DNA of 64,000 bases from an uncultured Lachnospiraceae bacterium (GTDB lineage Bacteria > Bacillota > Clostridia > Lachnospirales > Lachnospiraceae): the NCBI GenBank assembly GCA_910587305.1, contig CAJUKV010000002.1, positions 73,500 to 137,499 on the forward strand, in the 5' to 3' direction. Positions 8,684 through 17,714 of this stretch are shown here, piece by piece (within the stretch, counting starts at the first letter, position 1; each line of letters begins with the position of its first letter). The notes beneath the pieces are model-generated. The model saw only the letters and a list, made by a program, of their open reading frames with translations, was not told where the DNA came from and made no database searches. A program made the position numbers and the translations under genes.

Positions 8684-8751
8684 AAAATTTTGCTTCCGGT
8701 TCCTGCTAAAGCCATATAGGGAGGCTTTTGCAAGACCGAAAGCATAATTTT
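8684..8751. terminator. Bidirectional terminator between convergent genes
   Basis: A long imperfect inverted repeat (AAAATTTTGCTTCCGGT / ACCGAAAGCATAATTTT) encloses an inner hairpin AAAGCC...GGCTTTT. A/T runs at both ends allow termination in both directions between the kinase and the HlyIII-like gene. Confidence 0.65.
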
Positions 8752-8777
8752 AAATCTTTTTATAATATACCGGCCGG

Positions 8778-9428
8778 CTATGCCACATAAAGATACATGA
8801 AGATAAAGTGGCAGATACTTCCCCCCATGACAAAGAGGTGGAAGATTTCATGGGAGCCGAAAAATTTGTATTTTGCATTAAATACCGGAAGCTTTAAAGC
8901 ATAAATGACGCCGCCAATGGTGTAAATAATTCCGCCCGCAAGGAGCCAGCCGAAGGCAGCGTGGGGCAGCACATTCCACAGAGGGCCAAAAACAGCCACA
9001 CAGACCCACCCCATGGCAATGTAGATGAGAGAAGAAAACCATTTAGGGCAGGTAATCCAGCAGGCTTTTAAAGTCATACCAAACAGCGCGATTGCCCATA
9101 CCACGGCTAATAAAGTGTAACCCGGTCTGCCCCCCAGTATGATTAAGCAAACCGGCGTGTAAGAACCGGCAATCAGTACAAAAATCATCATATGATCCAA
9201 TTTTCGGAAAACGCGAAGGGCTTTCCCACTGATATTCAGTGAATGGTAGGTGGCGCTGGCGCCATAAAGCAGTATCATGCTGATACAAAAGATACTTAAG
9301 GCTGCCACTGCCTTTCCGCCTGAAAAAACGGCGGCCTTTGTCAGAAGCGGCATAGCGGCAAATGCCGCCATCATCATACCGATAAAATGTGTAATTGCGC
9401 TTCCCGGTTCCCGTATAGTAATCTGCAT
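8778..9428 (-). CDS. Haemolysin III / PAQR-like membrane protein
   Basis: 216 residues with seven predicted hydrophobic segments. The family's conserved polar residues are visible: an early THFIG, a YGASATYH motif in helix 2, KLDHMMIF, and the C-terminal HEIFHLFVMGGSICHF with the histidines thought to bind zinc in PAQR proteins. The family is common in Firmicutes and was named after a haemolysin, but its role is mostly undefined. The start at 9428 is set by AAAGGAGG seven bases upstream. It stands alone between terminators and repeat R1. Confidence 0.88.
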   Translation of the reverse strand: MQITIREPGSAITHFIGMMMAAFAAMPLLTKAAVFSGGKAVAALSIFCISMILLYGASATYHSLNISGKALRVFRKLDHMMIFVLIAGSYTPVCLIILGGRPGYTLLAVVWAIALFGMTLKACWITCPKWFSSLIYIAMGWVCVAVFGPLWNVLPHAAFGWLLAGGIIYTIGGVIYALKLPVFNAKYKFFGSHEIFHLFVMGGSICHFIFMYLYVA

Positions 9429-9545
9429 AATAATTCCTCCTTTACACAAAACACATTATGTAGTTTTAAAAACTACGTTTAAGATGATTTAATACTATCA
9501 CTTATTGTTTCGCGTGTCAAATAATATTATGCATATTATTAGATT

Positions 9546-9606
9546 ATTTAGAGGAAATATACCGCTAAAGCGGTGCACGGACTGCGGCGCGGGCAGGAAG
9601 AAAAGA
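9546..9606 (+). repeat. Dispersed repeat R1, degenerate unit
   Basis: ATACCGCTAAAGCGG and a CTGCGGCGCGGGCAGGAAGAAAAGA block match the middle and end of R1 units elsewhere, but the terminal stem-loop is decayed. Confidence 0.4.
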
Positions 9607-9609
9607 CCA

Positions 9610-11742
9610 CTACCAGCTCTTTGTAAGTTCCATATTCCAGTCCAGTTCATAAGGACTGTCGTCGGAGTCTTTCAGCATTTCATAATAGCGGTAACGTTCT
9701 TTGGTGGGGGAATCCTCCTTAGAACCGGAATCCTTGCTCCAGAACTGGAATCCAAGCATATACCCGTCCACCATTTCCTCCCAGGAGGAATAGAGCTGCT
9801 GGAGCACGAGAGAGTTTTCCAGCGAAGCGTCCATAGCCTCCTCATAAGTCATGTATCCAAGAATATAAAAATCAGCGTACAACTGGTTTACCCTGCAAAG
9901 ATCCCAGGCGGCTAAGTAGTCCGCGTCATGGCCGGCCTTGTGGATATTATAAGCCATTACATAGCGGTAGTCGCCTGAGAGATTCGACTGCAGGAATTTC
10001 TTCCGAAACTCTTTTTCCTCCAAATTAAGAAATCCCATCTTGTTCAATTCTTCCATACATTCCCGGCAGGTCTGTCTGTGGCCTTTTTCCTTTAATCGTT
10101 CCACTGCTTCCAGGGCGGAGGTTCTGTCGGTTATGTTCCAGCTGTTTTGAAGGCCCCAGTCGATCAGTTCTTTGTTGTCTTCGGTAATCTGAAGGCCGCC
10201 TACCAGCCGCCAGTTAAATCCGTTGCTATAGGTAAGAGGCGCATAGGTGGCATTAAACCATAAAACCGTATCGGGAAGGTCGGGAGAGTCCGTTGTCTCG
10301 CCATCACCGCCCATCAGCATGGCCATGGTAAGGGGAGTAACATCCCCGGCAGCATTGTCCTGCTTTGGAGCGCCTTCCGGCTTGGAAGCAGGAGCTTCTG
10401 ATTCCGCGGCATAGGCATCAGAGCTTTGGTTAGGGCCCTCTTCCGCCTCCGGGGCATCTGTCTCATCCTGGCCGACCAAGTATTGAAACAAATCAATCCC
10501 ATAGGCGGTTTCCAGTTCCTGAATAACCCTATCGGTGGAATCGTCCCGCTGTTCATAAGAAAGAAAAATTTCAAGGGAAAGATAATAGGTATCGTCAATG
10601 GGAATATAGCAAAGGGCCTCCACCCGGGGCAAATATTCCTCCGACTGATAGGATTTCTTTTCATAGGAAATTGCCATCTGCAGGGCGTTTTCAAGGCCGG
10701 GAACAGGCAGCATGGCGCTCCTTTTTACGTTTCGTATGGTTTGGGGATTATGCAGCGCGGTTTCATACTTTATATCAGCGGAGCTTTTCATGGCCGTGAC
10801 CAGAGCGTTGCCGGCATAAATCTCCGAAACATCCGCACTGACCAAAACGCCGTGGAGAAAGGAAAAAGCGCTTGTCCGGTCTATGTCCGTAATCCGGGCT
10901 TTGGGAAGCATCAGGTCGCAGTAAGTTTCCCTGTAATAGTCGGATATGGAGGTAAGCCCCATATATCGATATCCTTCCAAATCCTCAAGCGCTTTATCCC
11001 CTTCCTTCGCCTGATAGGAATCCTGATCTGCGTTAACCTCCCAGGCGCTCCCCGGTTTGATTAAATCCAAGTTAATGCCATGGCATTCTGCCAGCTCGTC
11101 AATGAGAGGATCCGTGTCCTCGTCCGCATAATCTTCATATACTGTTATATCCCAGAGAATGCCGGCGCCGGAGGGCTGCATTTCCAGATAATAAAGCTGT
11201 CGTAACTCAAAGGAGACGCCTTCATAATCCACGCCTCTGCCGGTAAAAATGAAATATCTGTCCGCTCCGTTTTCGATGATGCCGGTATCTGCAACATCTA
11301 TATAATCAGAATCCGCCTCATGGGCATACTTTTGTTTCAGGGTGAGATGATCCTCGAAGGAGGCATAACGCTGGTCAGCTTCCCCGTAACCGTATATGTC
11401 AGCGGTATAAGAAATTCCATGCTGGCTAAGGGTGGCAAAACCGTCGGTAACTTCCGCGTCCCTGGGCATATAAATTTCATATACCGCCCCCGGATCGTTA
11501 ATGTCTTCCATTTCCTTTTTTTCCAGGTAAACAAAAGGACTTTCTTCCTTCACACTGTCAGCGCTTTCCCTGGCATCATCAGAAGGCTTTGAACCCTCAT
11601 CTGATTTCCCGCTTGAAATATTCGATTTCTTTTTGAAGGAAGCCGTTGCGCCATCTGGTCGGGAGCCGCATCCCACCGACATAACCAACAATAATATCAC
11701 GAAAACAAACAAAATAACGCGCGCTCTGCAAATGCTTCTCAT
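9610..11742 (-). CDS. Lipoprotein with C-terminal DUF1266 domain
   Basis: 710 residues. A lipoprotein signal peptide runs to the lipobox-like VMSVGC near residue 24, followed by a charged Ser-rich linker, so the protein should be anchored outside the membrane. Residues of about 100-430 hold two related alpha/beta units (compare ITVYEDYADEDTDPLIDEL with IFLSYEQRDDSTDRVIQEL), suggesting an internal duplication. An acidic low-complexity linker follows. The last 200 residues match the DUF1266 pattern (WGLQNSWNITDRTSALEAV, GHRQTCRECM, YSSWEEMVDGYMLG). Function unknown. The start is the ATG directly after repeat R3. Confidence 0.75.
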   Translation of the reverse strand: MRSICRARVILFVFVILLLVMSVGCGSRPDGATASFKKKSNISSGKSDEGSKPSDDARESADSVKEESPFVYLEKKEMEDINDPGAVYEIYMPRDAEVTDGFATLSQHGISYTADIYGYGEADQRYASFEDHLTLKQKYAHEADSDYIDVADTGIIENGADRYFIFTGRGVDYEGVSFELRQLYYLEMQPSGAGILWDITVYEDYADEDTDPLIDELAECHGINLDLIKPGSAWEVNADQDSYQAKEGDKALEDLEGYRYMGLTSISDYYRETYCDLMLPKARITDIDRTSAFSFLHGVLVSADVSEIYAGNALVTAMKSSADIKYETALHNPQTIRNVKRSAMLPVPGLENALQMAISYEKKSYQSEEYLPRVEALCYIPIDDTYYLSLEIFLSYEQRDDSTDRVIQELETAYGIDLFQYLVGQDETDAPEAEEGPNQSSDAYAAESEAPASKPEGAPKQDNAAGDVTPLTMAMLMGGDGETTDSPDLPDTVLWFNATYAPLTYSNGFNWRLVGGLQITEDNKELIDWGLQNSWNITDRTSALEAVERLKEKGHRQTCRECMEELNKMGFLNLEEKEFRKKFLQSNLSGDYRYVMAYNIHKAGHDADYLAAWDLCRVNQLYADFYILGYMTYEEAMDASLENSLVLQQLYSSWEEMVDGYMLGFQFWSKDSGSKEDSPTKERYRYYEMLKDSDDSPYELDWNMELTKSW

Positions 11743-11819
11743 TTTTATACCCCCGCATACCGCAAGCTGTGCTTGCGGTACTGCCACCAATAAGTAGTTT
11801 GGAAGTTTACTTCCAAACT
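11743..11819 (-). repeat. R3 leader repeat, copy 2
   Basis: On the minus strand it reads hairpin A, spacer with GGTGGCAGTACCGCAAGC, hairpin B, then GGGGGTATAAAA and the ATG of the DUF1266 lipoprotein. Spacing to the ATG is identical to the other copies. Confidence 0.85.
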
Positions 11820-11964
11820 TTTCATTCCCTCACTTTGCAAATTCATCCCCGACATATATAATGCCTTTCCGTTTCATCTTTCGGAGTGCTTTTAAACATA
11901 TATCCGGCTTTTTGTAACAATAAATACTTCTATGATAAAATCTTATCACGGGATAAATACTTTT

Positions 11965-12096
11965 TCAATGAACGGAAAGAAACCTGTTTTTATTTTTCAG
12001 CGCAAGCTTTACTGGCGGCACTGTCTTACATAGACAATCATAAAAAGAAATAAGGATCCCTGCCGCCCAAGTTTGGATGCTTATTCTTATAATCAT
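11965..12096 (-). CDS. 43-codon ORF following an R3 copy, possibly a gene remnant
   Basis: The ORF begins at the ATG that follows repeat R3 copy 3 at the standard spacing and encodes 43 residues starting MIIRISIQTWAAGILISF. The N-terminal half is hydrophobic like a signal peptide; the rest shows no known motif. Given that the three other R3 copies introduce long membrane or secreted proteins, this may be the 5' remnant of a deleted gene rather than a functional small protein. Confidence 0.3.
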   Translation of the reverse strand: MIIRISIQTWAAGILISFYDCLCKTVPPVKLALKNKNRFLSVH

Positions 12097-12176
12097 TTTT
12101 ATACCCCCGCATAGTACCGCAAGCTGCGCTTGCGGTACTGCCACCGATAAAGAGTTTGGAAGTTTACTTCCAAACT
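12097..12176 (-). repeat. R3 leader repeat, copy 3 (orphan)
   Basis: Both hairpins, the spacer and the GGGGGTATAAAA-ATG end are intact on the minus strand, with one short insertion (TAC) in hairpin B. Only a 43-codon ORF follows. Confidence 0.85.
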
Positions 12177-12292
12177 TAACTGAGGGCAATCGGAGGTTCA
12201 ATTCCGATCACTTCCAAGTAAATTATACACGGGAATCAAGCGGCTCTTTTCAAAAATATATTTATCGTAATTGCGTTTATATGTCATCGGGT

Positions 12293-13891
12293 TTAAAAGG
12301 TCGCCTGCTCCCGGTAAGCCGACGGGGAAATGCCCTTACTTTTCTTAAAGCTGGTAGAAAAGTAATACTGATTTGCATACCCGCACTTTTCGCTGATCTC
12401 CCGAAGGGAAAGGGTGGAGTTTTCCAGATACTGGCAGGCCGCCTCAATCCGTGTGGAAGTGATGGTATCGCTGATACTTACCTCCATATTCTTCTTAAAA
12501 AGCGCGCTTAAATAGGCCGGGCTCACATTGGCGAACCGGGCAATATCGTGGAGGCAAAGTTCATTGTTCTGATAATTTTCCCGTATATATCCAAGGACCT
12601 GCTCACATAATTGATTGTGATAGGTTTTCAAAGAAATATCCAGTTTTTGGCAGGCAAGGCTGCAGATTTCCGAAAGCCAGGAAAAAAATTCCTCATTGGT
12701 GTTAAAGGAATAGAGGCGGGAATAGGTCTGAATAATTTTTTCCTCCAAATCCTTCGTTTCAATATCCAGCTCATATAAAAATTTCAGCAGCCGCCCCAAC
12801 AGATTGTAGGTACGGACAAAGACAAAATCCTTTGCCTGATATTTGTTCAGAAGATCCGCGGAAAATTCTTTAATCCACAGCTCCATGGCCTGATAGTCCT
12901 TCTGGCAGATGAGGCGGATCAGTTCCTCCTCCCGGGTATCGGAAAACGGCTCGAGGGAAAGATTTTTGCCGAAGGCTTCCCGGGTGTCAAATATATTTTT
13001 CTGAGGAAAGAAAAAGCGGTATTCCAGAGCATGTTTTGCACTTTCATAAGACAGATGCACATTCCATAAATCGGAGACAATATTGCCGATGCCGATGTTT
13101 AAAGAAATATCGGAATGCTGATATTTGGAAATGATATCCGAGGCTATCTTATGAATGGTCTGCAAAAAGTGGTTTGCACTAGAGCTGTTCTGCCCTAAAA
13201 TCAGCTCCAGAAAGTCAAAGCGTTTGATGAGATAAGAGCTGTCAAATATCTGACAGTAGTCCCGGATGGTGTCGTGAACCTGGTATAAAAGCATCTCATA
13301 TTGGGCCACGCCTAACTCATTTTTCAGCTCCGAAGCGTTTTCTATGTTAAAAACGGTAACGTTAAAAAAACGGTACTGCAAATCCAGATTCAGATACTGC
13401 ATATGTGAGGTCAAATGATAAGCCGCCTCTTTACCGGAATAATTTAAAAGGTCAAGGAAGAATTTTTCAATCATGGCCGGGCGGCTGAGCTCTAAGAGCT
13501 TCATATTTTTCCGCTCCCGGTCAATGAGGGCGCAGGCGCCTTTTATTTTTTCGGTCAGGTACGAATAATCAATGGGTTTTTCAATATAGTCGTACACGCC
13601 AATGCGGATCGCGTTTTTGGCGTATTCAAATTTATCATAAGCGGAAATCAACAAAATTTTCACAAAAGGGTTGCGGGATATTGCCAGTCTGCTCATGGAA
13701 ATTCCGTCAAGGTCAGGCATTTCAATATCGGAGATGATAATATCCACAGATTCTTCCTTTAAAGCCTCGAGAGCGGAAAAACCGTTATATTTTATGTGAG
13801 TAACCTGGGCGTCAAGAGAGGCCCAGTCAATATTTTTGTTGATTCCCTCAACAGACAGCGCGTTGTCGTCTACCAGCATAATTTTTTTCAT
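12293..13891 (-). CDS. YesN-type response regulator with AraC DNA-binding domain
   Basis: 532 residues. The receiver (1-120) has the acidic pair in MLVDDN, phospho-acceptor Asp in IIISDIEMPDLDG, the Ser in LLISAYD and the Lys in EKPID. A long central region follows, then a C-terminal AraC/XylS double HTH (LCLHDIARFANVSPAYLSAL and SLREISEKCGYANQYYFS). It activates nearby sugar-uptake genes in response to the partner kinase. It lies 102 bp downstream of the YesM-type kinase (13994-15808), with repeat R4 between them; the transporter at 16128 is divergent. Confidence 0.9.
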   Translation of the reverse strand: MKKIMLVDDNALSVEGINKNIDWASLDAQVTHIKYNGFSALEALKEESVDIIISDIEMPDLDGISMSRLAISRNPFVKILLISAYDKFEYAKNAIRIGVYDYIEKPIDYSYLTEKIKGACALIDRERKNMKLLELSRPAMIEKFFLDLLNYSGKEAAYHLTSHMQYLNLDLQYRFFNVTVFNIENASELKNELGVAQYEMLLYQVHDTIRDYCQIFDSSYLIKRFDFLELILGQNSSSANHFLQTIHKIASDIISKYQHSDISLNIGIGNIVSDLWNVHLSYESAKHALEYRFFFPQKNIFDTREAFGKNLSLEPFSDTREEELIRLICQKDYQAMELWIKEFSADLLNKYQAKDFVFVRTYNLLGRLLKFLYELDIETKDLEEKIIQTYSRLYSFNTNEEFFSWLSEICSLACQKLDISLKTYHNQLCEQVLGYIRENYQNNELCLHDIARFANVSPAYLSALFKKNMEVSISDTITSTRIEAACQYLENSTLSLREISEKCGYANQYYFSTSFKKSKGISPSAYREQATF

Positions 13892-13934
13892 GTTTTACCT
13901 CATTTCCGCCAGGTGAACAAAGTTCACCTTTGCT

Positions 13935-13983
13935 TTATTTGCGCATATCAAGTTTGTGGATGCAGCGCAGGCACAAACTTGTG
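13935..13983 (-). repeat. Repeat R4 hairpin upstream of a YesN gene, copy 1
   Basis: A perfect 10-bp inverted repeat CAAGTTTGTG / CACAAACTTG encloses GATGCAGCGCAGG and is preceded by GCGCATAT. A second copy lies at 25159-25211, also just upstream of a YesN-type regulator gene. Confidence 0.7.
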
Positions 13984-13993
13984 ATTTTAGAAT

Positions 13994-15808
13994 TTATGTT
14001 TCCGTTCCGGACCCTTCCATTTGGGCAAATTCTATTCTGATACAAGTATATTTATAAGGAATACTCTCAATTTCAATATGGCCGCTTCCGTAGTGCTCGC
14101 TGGAAATACGGGTGTTTACGTTACAGACTCCGAAGTGCTTTTCATAATTTATGCTTTGGCTCTTAAGGCTTTTACGCAGCTCCGTAAGCTTTTCAGGCGG
14201 GATGCCCGCTCCGTTGTCGCTTATCTTTATGATGACCGTGTCGTCCCCGTAAAGGGCGTTAATCCGGATCAGGATATTTGGCGTCTGTGCGGAAATACCG
14301 TGCAAAATGCAATTTTCCAGGAAAGGCTGTAAGGTAAACTTACAGATTAAAAAATTTTCTATGCCGCTTTCCAACTGAATCTCCCAATCTAAGTTATTGT
14401 TGTGGCAAAGCTTCTCCATGTTAAGGTAAAGGGTGGCAATTTCAAGCTCGTCCCGAAGGAGAATCAAGTCGTTGGATTTATGCAGCGTTAAACGGTAAAA
14501 ACGGGTCAAATCGGTAATCATCTGATCCGCCACGTCCAGCTTTCCCAGAGACTGGCAGGTCTTAATGGAACCTAAGATATTGTACAGGAAATGAGGGTTA
14601 ATTTGGGACTGCAGAAGCTGGTATTTTAACCGTTCTTCGGTAAGCGACAATTCCAGTATGGATTTCAAATTATTTTGAATGGCGGCCTGCATCTGCTCAA
14701 AGGTCAGGCCAAGCATGTCAATTTCATCATACAGGGAAGAGTCGTCGGGCTTTGGAACGGTTAACGGCTCATAAGCAGGGAGATTCGGATTGAGCCGAAA
14801 GGCCGCCATTGCCTCCGAAAGGGTATGGATACGGACGGAAAGATTCCGGGAAATCAAAAGTATCACCAAAATCGTAACGGATAAGGCGGCAAGGAGTGCG
14901 ATTAAAATGGTGCGAAGCAGGATAACCGTGCTGCCCGTTACGTAACTTTTTGGAATGTCTGTAATTTGATACCACCCGTTATCCAAAACGGTGGCATGGA
15001 TATAGGAACCCTCATGGTAAAAGTAAGAGGTTTTGCATTCAGACAGTTTCTGCAAAAGGTCGGGAGAAAGCTTTTGATGGTAAAGGGCGGGGTCAGAGGA
15101 TGCAATAACGGTTCCGTCCGGCATAGCAAGATAGCCATAAGTGTCCGTGTTTGCAAAAGCCGTTGCAAGCATATTGGAAAATTCAGCGGTGTCCATCAGG
15201 ATAAAATAGGCATAATCCAGCTGCCCGCTGCCCTGGTTAAATAACGCACGGCTGCAAATAATAGAATCTGTTTTTTTATAGGATGACAGTATAAAGGGTG
15301 TTTCAATCTGTGGCCTGTACAGCCAAAGGGAGGAGACCCCAAGAGACTCTAAGTCCTCAGGAGGCACTCCTAAAAGATCCAGCTTGCTTAGAGGGTAAAA
15401 GTACAGCCCTTCGTTGCTGCCGATATTTCCGTCTTTTAAAAACACACAGATCTGATATATGTCAAAGGTAGATAGATACAGGGAGATGTCGTTGCGCAGC
15501 TGGGTAATGGTGTCCATGTAAGTGGAAAGCTTCTGCTCATTGACGCTATCTAAGGTGTACATTTTATATTGTAGCGCATCGGCGACATTTTCCGCCTGTC
15601 TGATTCTTGCGGATAGCTGTACGTGAAGCTGATCTCCCGCAAGGATAGAAGCGTCCATGGTTTTGTCCCAGGCAATGGAACGGGAAACAGAGTAGGAAAC
15701 AAAGCTGATGATGCCAAGAGGAATGAGCGTACATAATAAGAAGGCAATCAGCAGTTTGGTTTGAAAACGGGGAAACAATCTGCGAAACCAACGAACTGTT
15801 TTTTTCAT
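13994..15808 (-). CDS. YesM-type sensor histidine kinase
   Basis: About 604 residues. A transmembrane helix near residues 18-40, a large extracellular sensor domain (to about 300) and a second helix precede a HAMP-like region. The His_kinase domain motif is SQINPHFLYNILGSI with the phosphorylated His, and the ATPase domain has N-box FLENCILHG and DNGAGIPPEKL. It should sense a sugar or a binding protein outside the cell and signal to the YesN protein downstream. A GAAAGGAG site sits 1 base before an ATG at 15820 and 13 bases before the ATG at 15808; the start is therefore uncertain by four codons. Confidence 0.9.
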   Translation of the reverse strand: MKKTVRWFRRLFPRFQTKLLIAFLLCTLIPLGIISFVSYSVSRSIAWDKTMDASILAGDQLHVQLSARIRQAENVADALQYKMYTLDSVNEQKLSTYMDTITQLRNDISLYLSTFDIYQICVFLKDGNIGSNEGLYFYPLSKLDLLGVPPEDLESLGVSSLWLYRPQIETPFILSSYKKTDSIICSRALFNQGSGQLDYAYFILMDTAEFSNMLATAFANTDTYGYLAMPDGTVIASSDPALYHQKLSPDLLQKLSECKTSYFYHEGSYIHATVLDNGWYQITDIPKSYVTGSTVILLRTILIALLAALSVTILVILLISRNLSVRIHTLSEAMAAFRLNPNLPAYEPLTVPKPDDSSLYDEIDMLGLTFEQMQAAIQNNLKSILELSLTEERLKYQLLQSQINPHFLYNILGSIKTCQSLGKLDVADQMITDLTRFYRLTLHKSNDLILLRDELEIATLYLNMEKLCHNNNLDWEIQLESGIENFLICKFTLQPFLENCILHGISAQTPNILIRINALYGDDTVIIKISDNGAGIPPEKLTELRKSLKSQSINYEKHFGVCNVNTRISSEHYGSGHIEIESIPYKYTCIRIEFAQMEGSGTET

Positions 15809-15820
15809 TATAATCACCAT

Positions 15821-16127
15821 GCTCCTTTCTTACCCTTTCAATTTGCCCTTAAACGGGACTTTGCAGATTAAAAACCAATGATTTAATTTCGAATAAATAA
15901 TGCCGTACGGCGTTTTGTTAAATTCATTTTCAATAATTTACGAATTAATATTATTATAAAAAGCTGCTTTTGCAAATTCAACCGATATAAAAATAATATA
16001 AATGAATCAAAAAAAATTGTATTTTTATTGAACTTCCTTTTTGCTACCCTTGGTTTATACACAAACAGGCGAAAAATTCGCCCAATAGACTCGCAATGAG
16101 TTTATCAAAGGAAAAGGAGGAAAATCA
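15821..16127. other. Divergent intergenic region, 307 bp, AT-rich
   Basis: It separates the YesM kinase gene from the binding-protein operon and must hold both promoters. A possible plus-strand pair is TTGAAC (16028-16033) with TTTATA (16054-16059), but the spacing of 20 bp is long. No repeat of the R families is present. Confidence 0.4.
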
Positions 16128-17474
16128 ATGAAAAAGAAACTTATAAGCGTTTTGTTATCGGCGGCTGTTGTGTGCTCCGCTCTGGCAGGCTGCGGAAAGT
16201 CTGACGGCAATTCGGGAAGCGGCGAGGCTCCGGCGGCAGATGCAGGCAGCGAAGCGGATGCGGGCAGTGAGGCGGCGGAAAATGAAGCTCCGGCGGAAGC
16301 GGCAGCGGATACCGGAAGCAAGGATGGAGAATATGATTTAACTTTATATACCATCAACTCCACAGACGAGGACTTTAACGACTGGCTGGCAAATGTTGAG
16401 GGCGCTACCGGGTTAAAGCTTAACGTGATTGCGGCGCCTACGGATTCCGACACAAGACAGCAGAAAATCACAACCATTCTCTCCACCGGCGATGCCAGCG
16501 TAGATATTCTGGAAATCAATGACGAGATGAGCGCATCCTTTAAGAATTCCGGCTGGCTGGAAGGACTCAATGACACTGTCATGACAGAGGACATCCGCGG
16601 CGAATTTCCGCAGGGGTATGTGGCAGATATGATCACGGACAAAGACGGACAGATCATCGGCGTTCCCGGATATTCAGGATATCTTGCATTTTGGGTAAAC
16701 CAGGAAATTTTAGACGAAGTGGGAATTGCTTCCCTGGATACAAAAGAGGATTTCCTTAAGTATCTGGAAGCAGCCTCAGGGGACGGCAGATACGGCTACG
16801 GCGGTTCATGGGAAAAGACGTATGTATTTAATGAAATCGCTCAGTTTGTAAATATGTTTGGCGGCGATTACCTTGACTGGAGCAATCCGGCAAACAAAGA
16901 AGCGCTGGAGTTTATGCATGAGATGGTAGAAAAGGGTTATACGCCCATTGACCAGATTGCAGATAAGTATGAGCAGATGAACCCCAAATTCAACGATGGA
17001 AAATACGGCAGCCTGTTCATGTGGGGGCTGGGAACAGATTACGACAAAGCAGGGATGCTTGGCGCGGATAAAATACATATGGCAATGGTTCCCCAGCTCA
17101 CAGACCAGAAATACATCTTTACGGATTCATGGAGCTACGTGTTAAATACCGCTTCCGAGCACAAAGATGCGGCGATTAAATTCCTGCAGTACATGGCAAG
17201 CGAAGAAGGAATGAAAGCAAACTACGAAGCTTTTGACAGATATCCGGCAAGAAAAGACGTGGCGGAAAAGGTGGTTCCCGATACGGATCCCGCGAAGGAA
17301 ATGTATTCCAGATATGCAAATGAGTGTGTGGTAAAAGGCCGTCCTATGCTGCCTCAGACCATGGAATTTATTTCGGCTATGGGTACTATCTTCCAGTCTT
17401 ACATGAAGGATGAGATGACGATTGACGATTTCTGCGCTAAAGCACAGGAATATGTGGAAACCTATAACAATTAA
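16128..17474 (+). CDS. Extracellular sugar-binding lipoprotein (CUT1 ABC transporter)
   Basis: 448 residues. A signal peptide ends in the lipobox LAGC (Cys about 21), followed by an Ala/Glu/Gly/Asp-rich linker to about residue 65 and an SBP family 1 fold. Motifs such as VDILEINDEM, YGGSWEKTYVFNEI and NMFGGDYLDW are shared almost verbatim with the second binding protein at 20857, showing a duplication. It should deliver an oligosaccharide to the permeases at 17715 and 18681. The binding site GGAGG lies 8 bases before the ATG. The operon is divergent from a YesM/YesN system that probably controls it. Confidence 0.92.
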   Translation: MKKKLISVLLSAAVVCSALAGCGKSDGNSGSGEAPAADAGSEADAGSEAAENEAPAEAAADTGSKDGEYDLTLYTINSTDEDFNDWLANVEGATGLKLNVIAAPTDSDTRQQKITTILSTGDASVDILEINDEMSASFKNSGWLEGLNDTVMTEDIRGEFPQGYVADMITDKDGQIIGVPGYSGYLAFWVNQEILDEVGIASLDTKEDFLKYLEAASGDGRYGYGGSWEKTYVFNEIAQFVNMFGGDYLDWSNPANKEALEFMHEMVEKGYTPIDQIADKYEQMNPKFNDGKYGSLFMWGLGTDYDKAGMLGADKIHMAMVPQLTDQKYIFTDSWSYVLNTASEHKDAAIKFLQYMASEEGMKANYEAFDRYPARKDVAEKVVPDTDPAKEMYSRYANECVVKGRPMLPQTMEFISAMGTIFQSYMKDEMTIDDFCAKAQEYVETYNN

Positions 17475-17529
17475 AGAATAAGCATTCCGCAGCCGGGAGC
17501 CGCAGTGCGAGACGGACGGGCGAAGGAAA

Positions 17530-17578
17530 CAGGCAATGCGGCGGGCAGGGTAAATACATTTGTCCCCGCATTTGCCTG
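17530..17578 (+). promoter_or_regulatory. Stem-loop between binding protein and permease genes
   Basis: CAGGCAA-TGCGG pairs with CCGCATTTGCCTG across a GC-rich stem. It is not followed by a strong T-run, so partial termination or 3'-end stabilisation of the binding-protein message is more likely than full termination. Confidence 0.55.
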
Positions 17579-17657
17579 ATTTTGTGGAGAACAGAGTAAC
17601 GAATTTAGAGAAGGTTAAGTTTTACCAATAAAGCGGAAAACTACGGCAGGCAGGTCT

Positions 17658-17700
17658 GCAGATGTTGGACCGCCGCTTGGCTCATTGTTCGCGGAAATAA
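17658..17700 (-). repeat. Dispersed repeat R2, inverted partial copy
   Basis: CCGCTTGGCTCATTGTTCGC followed by GGAAATAAA is the reverse complement of the R2 start (TTTATTTCCGCGAGCAATGAGCC) seen at 48809, with one mismatch. It ends 15 bp before the permease start codon. Confidence 0.6.
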
Positions 17701-17714
17701 AGGAGGAGGATTGC

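Noticed and set aside
12183..12215. tRNA-like T-arm (GGTTCAATTCC) near 12195
   Set aside because: The stem does not pair as a T-arm and there is no acceptor, D-arm or anticodon arm around it.
17475..17714. Small gene between binding protein and permease
   Set aside because: The spacer is taken up by a GC-rich hairpin and an inverted R2 copy; no ORF with a binding site.
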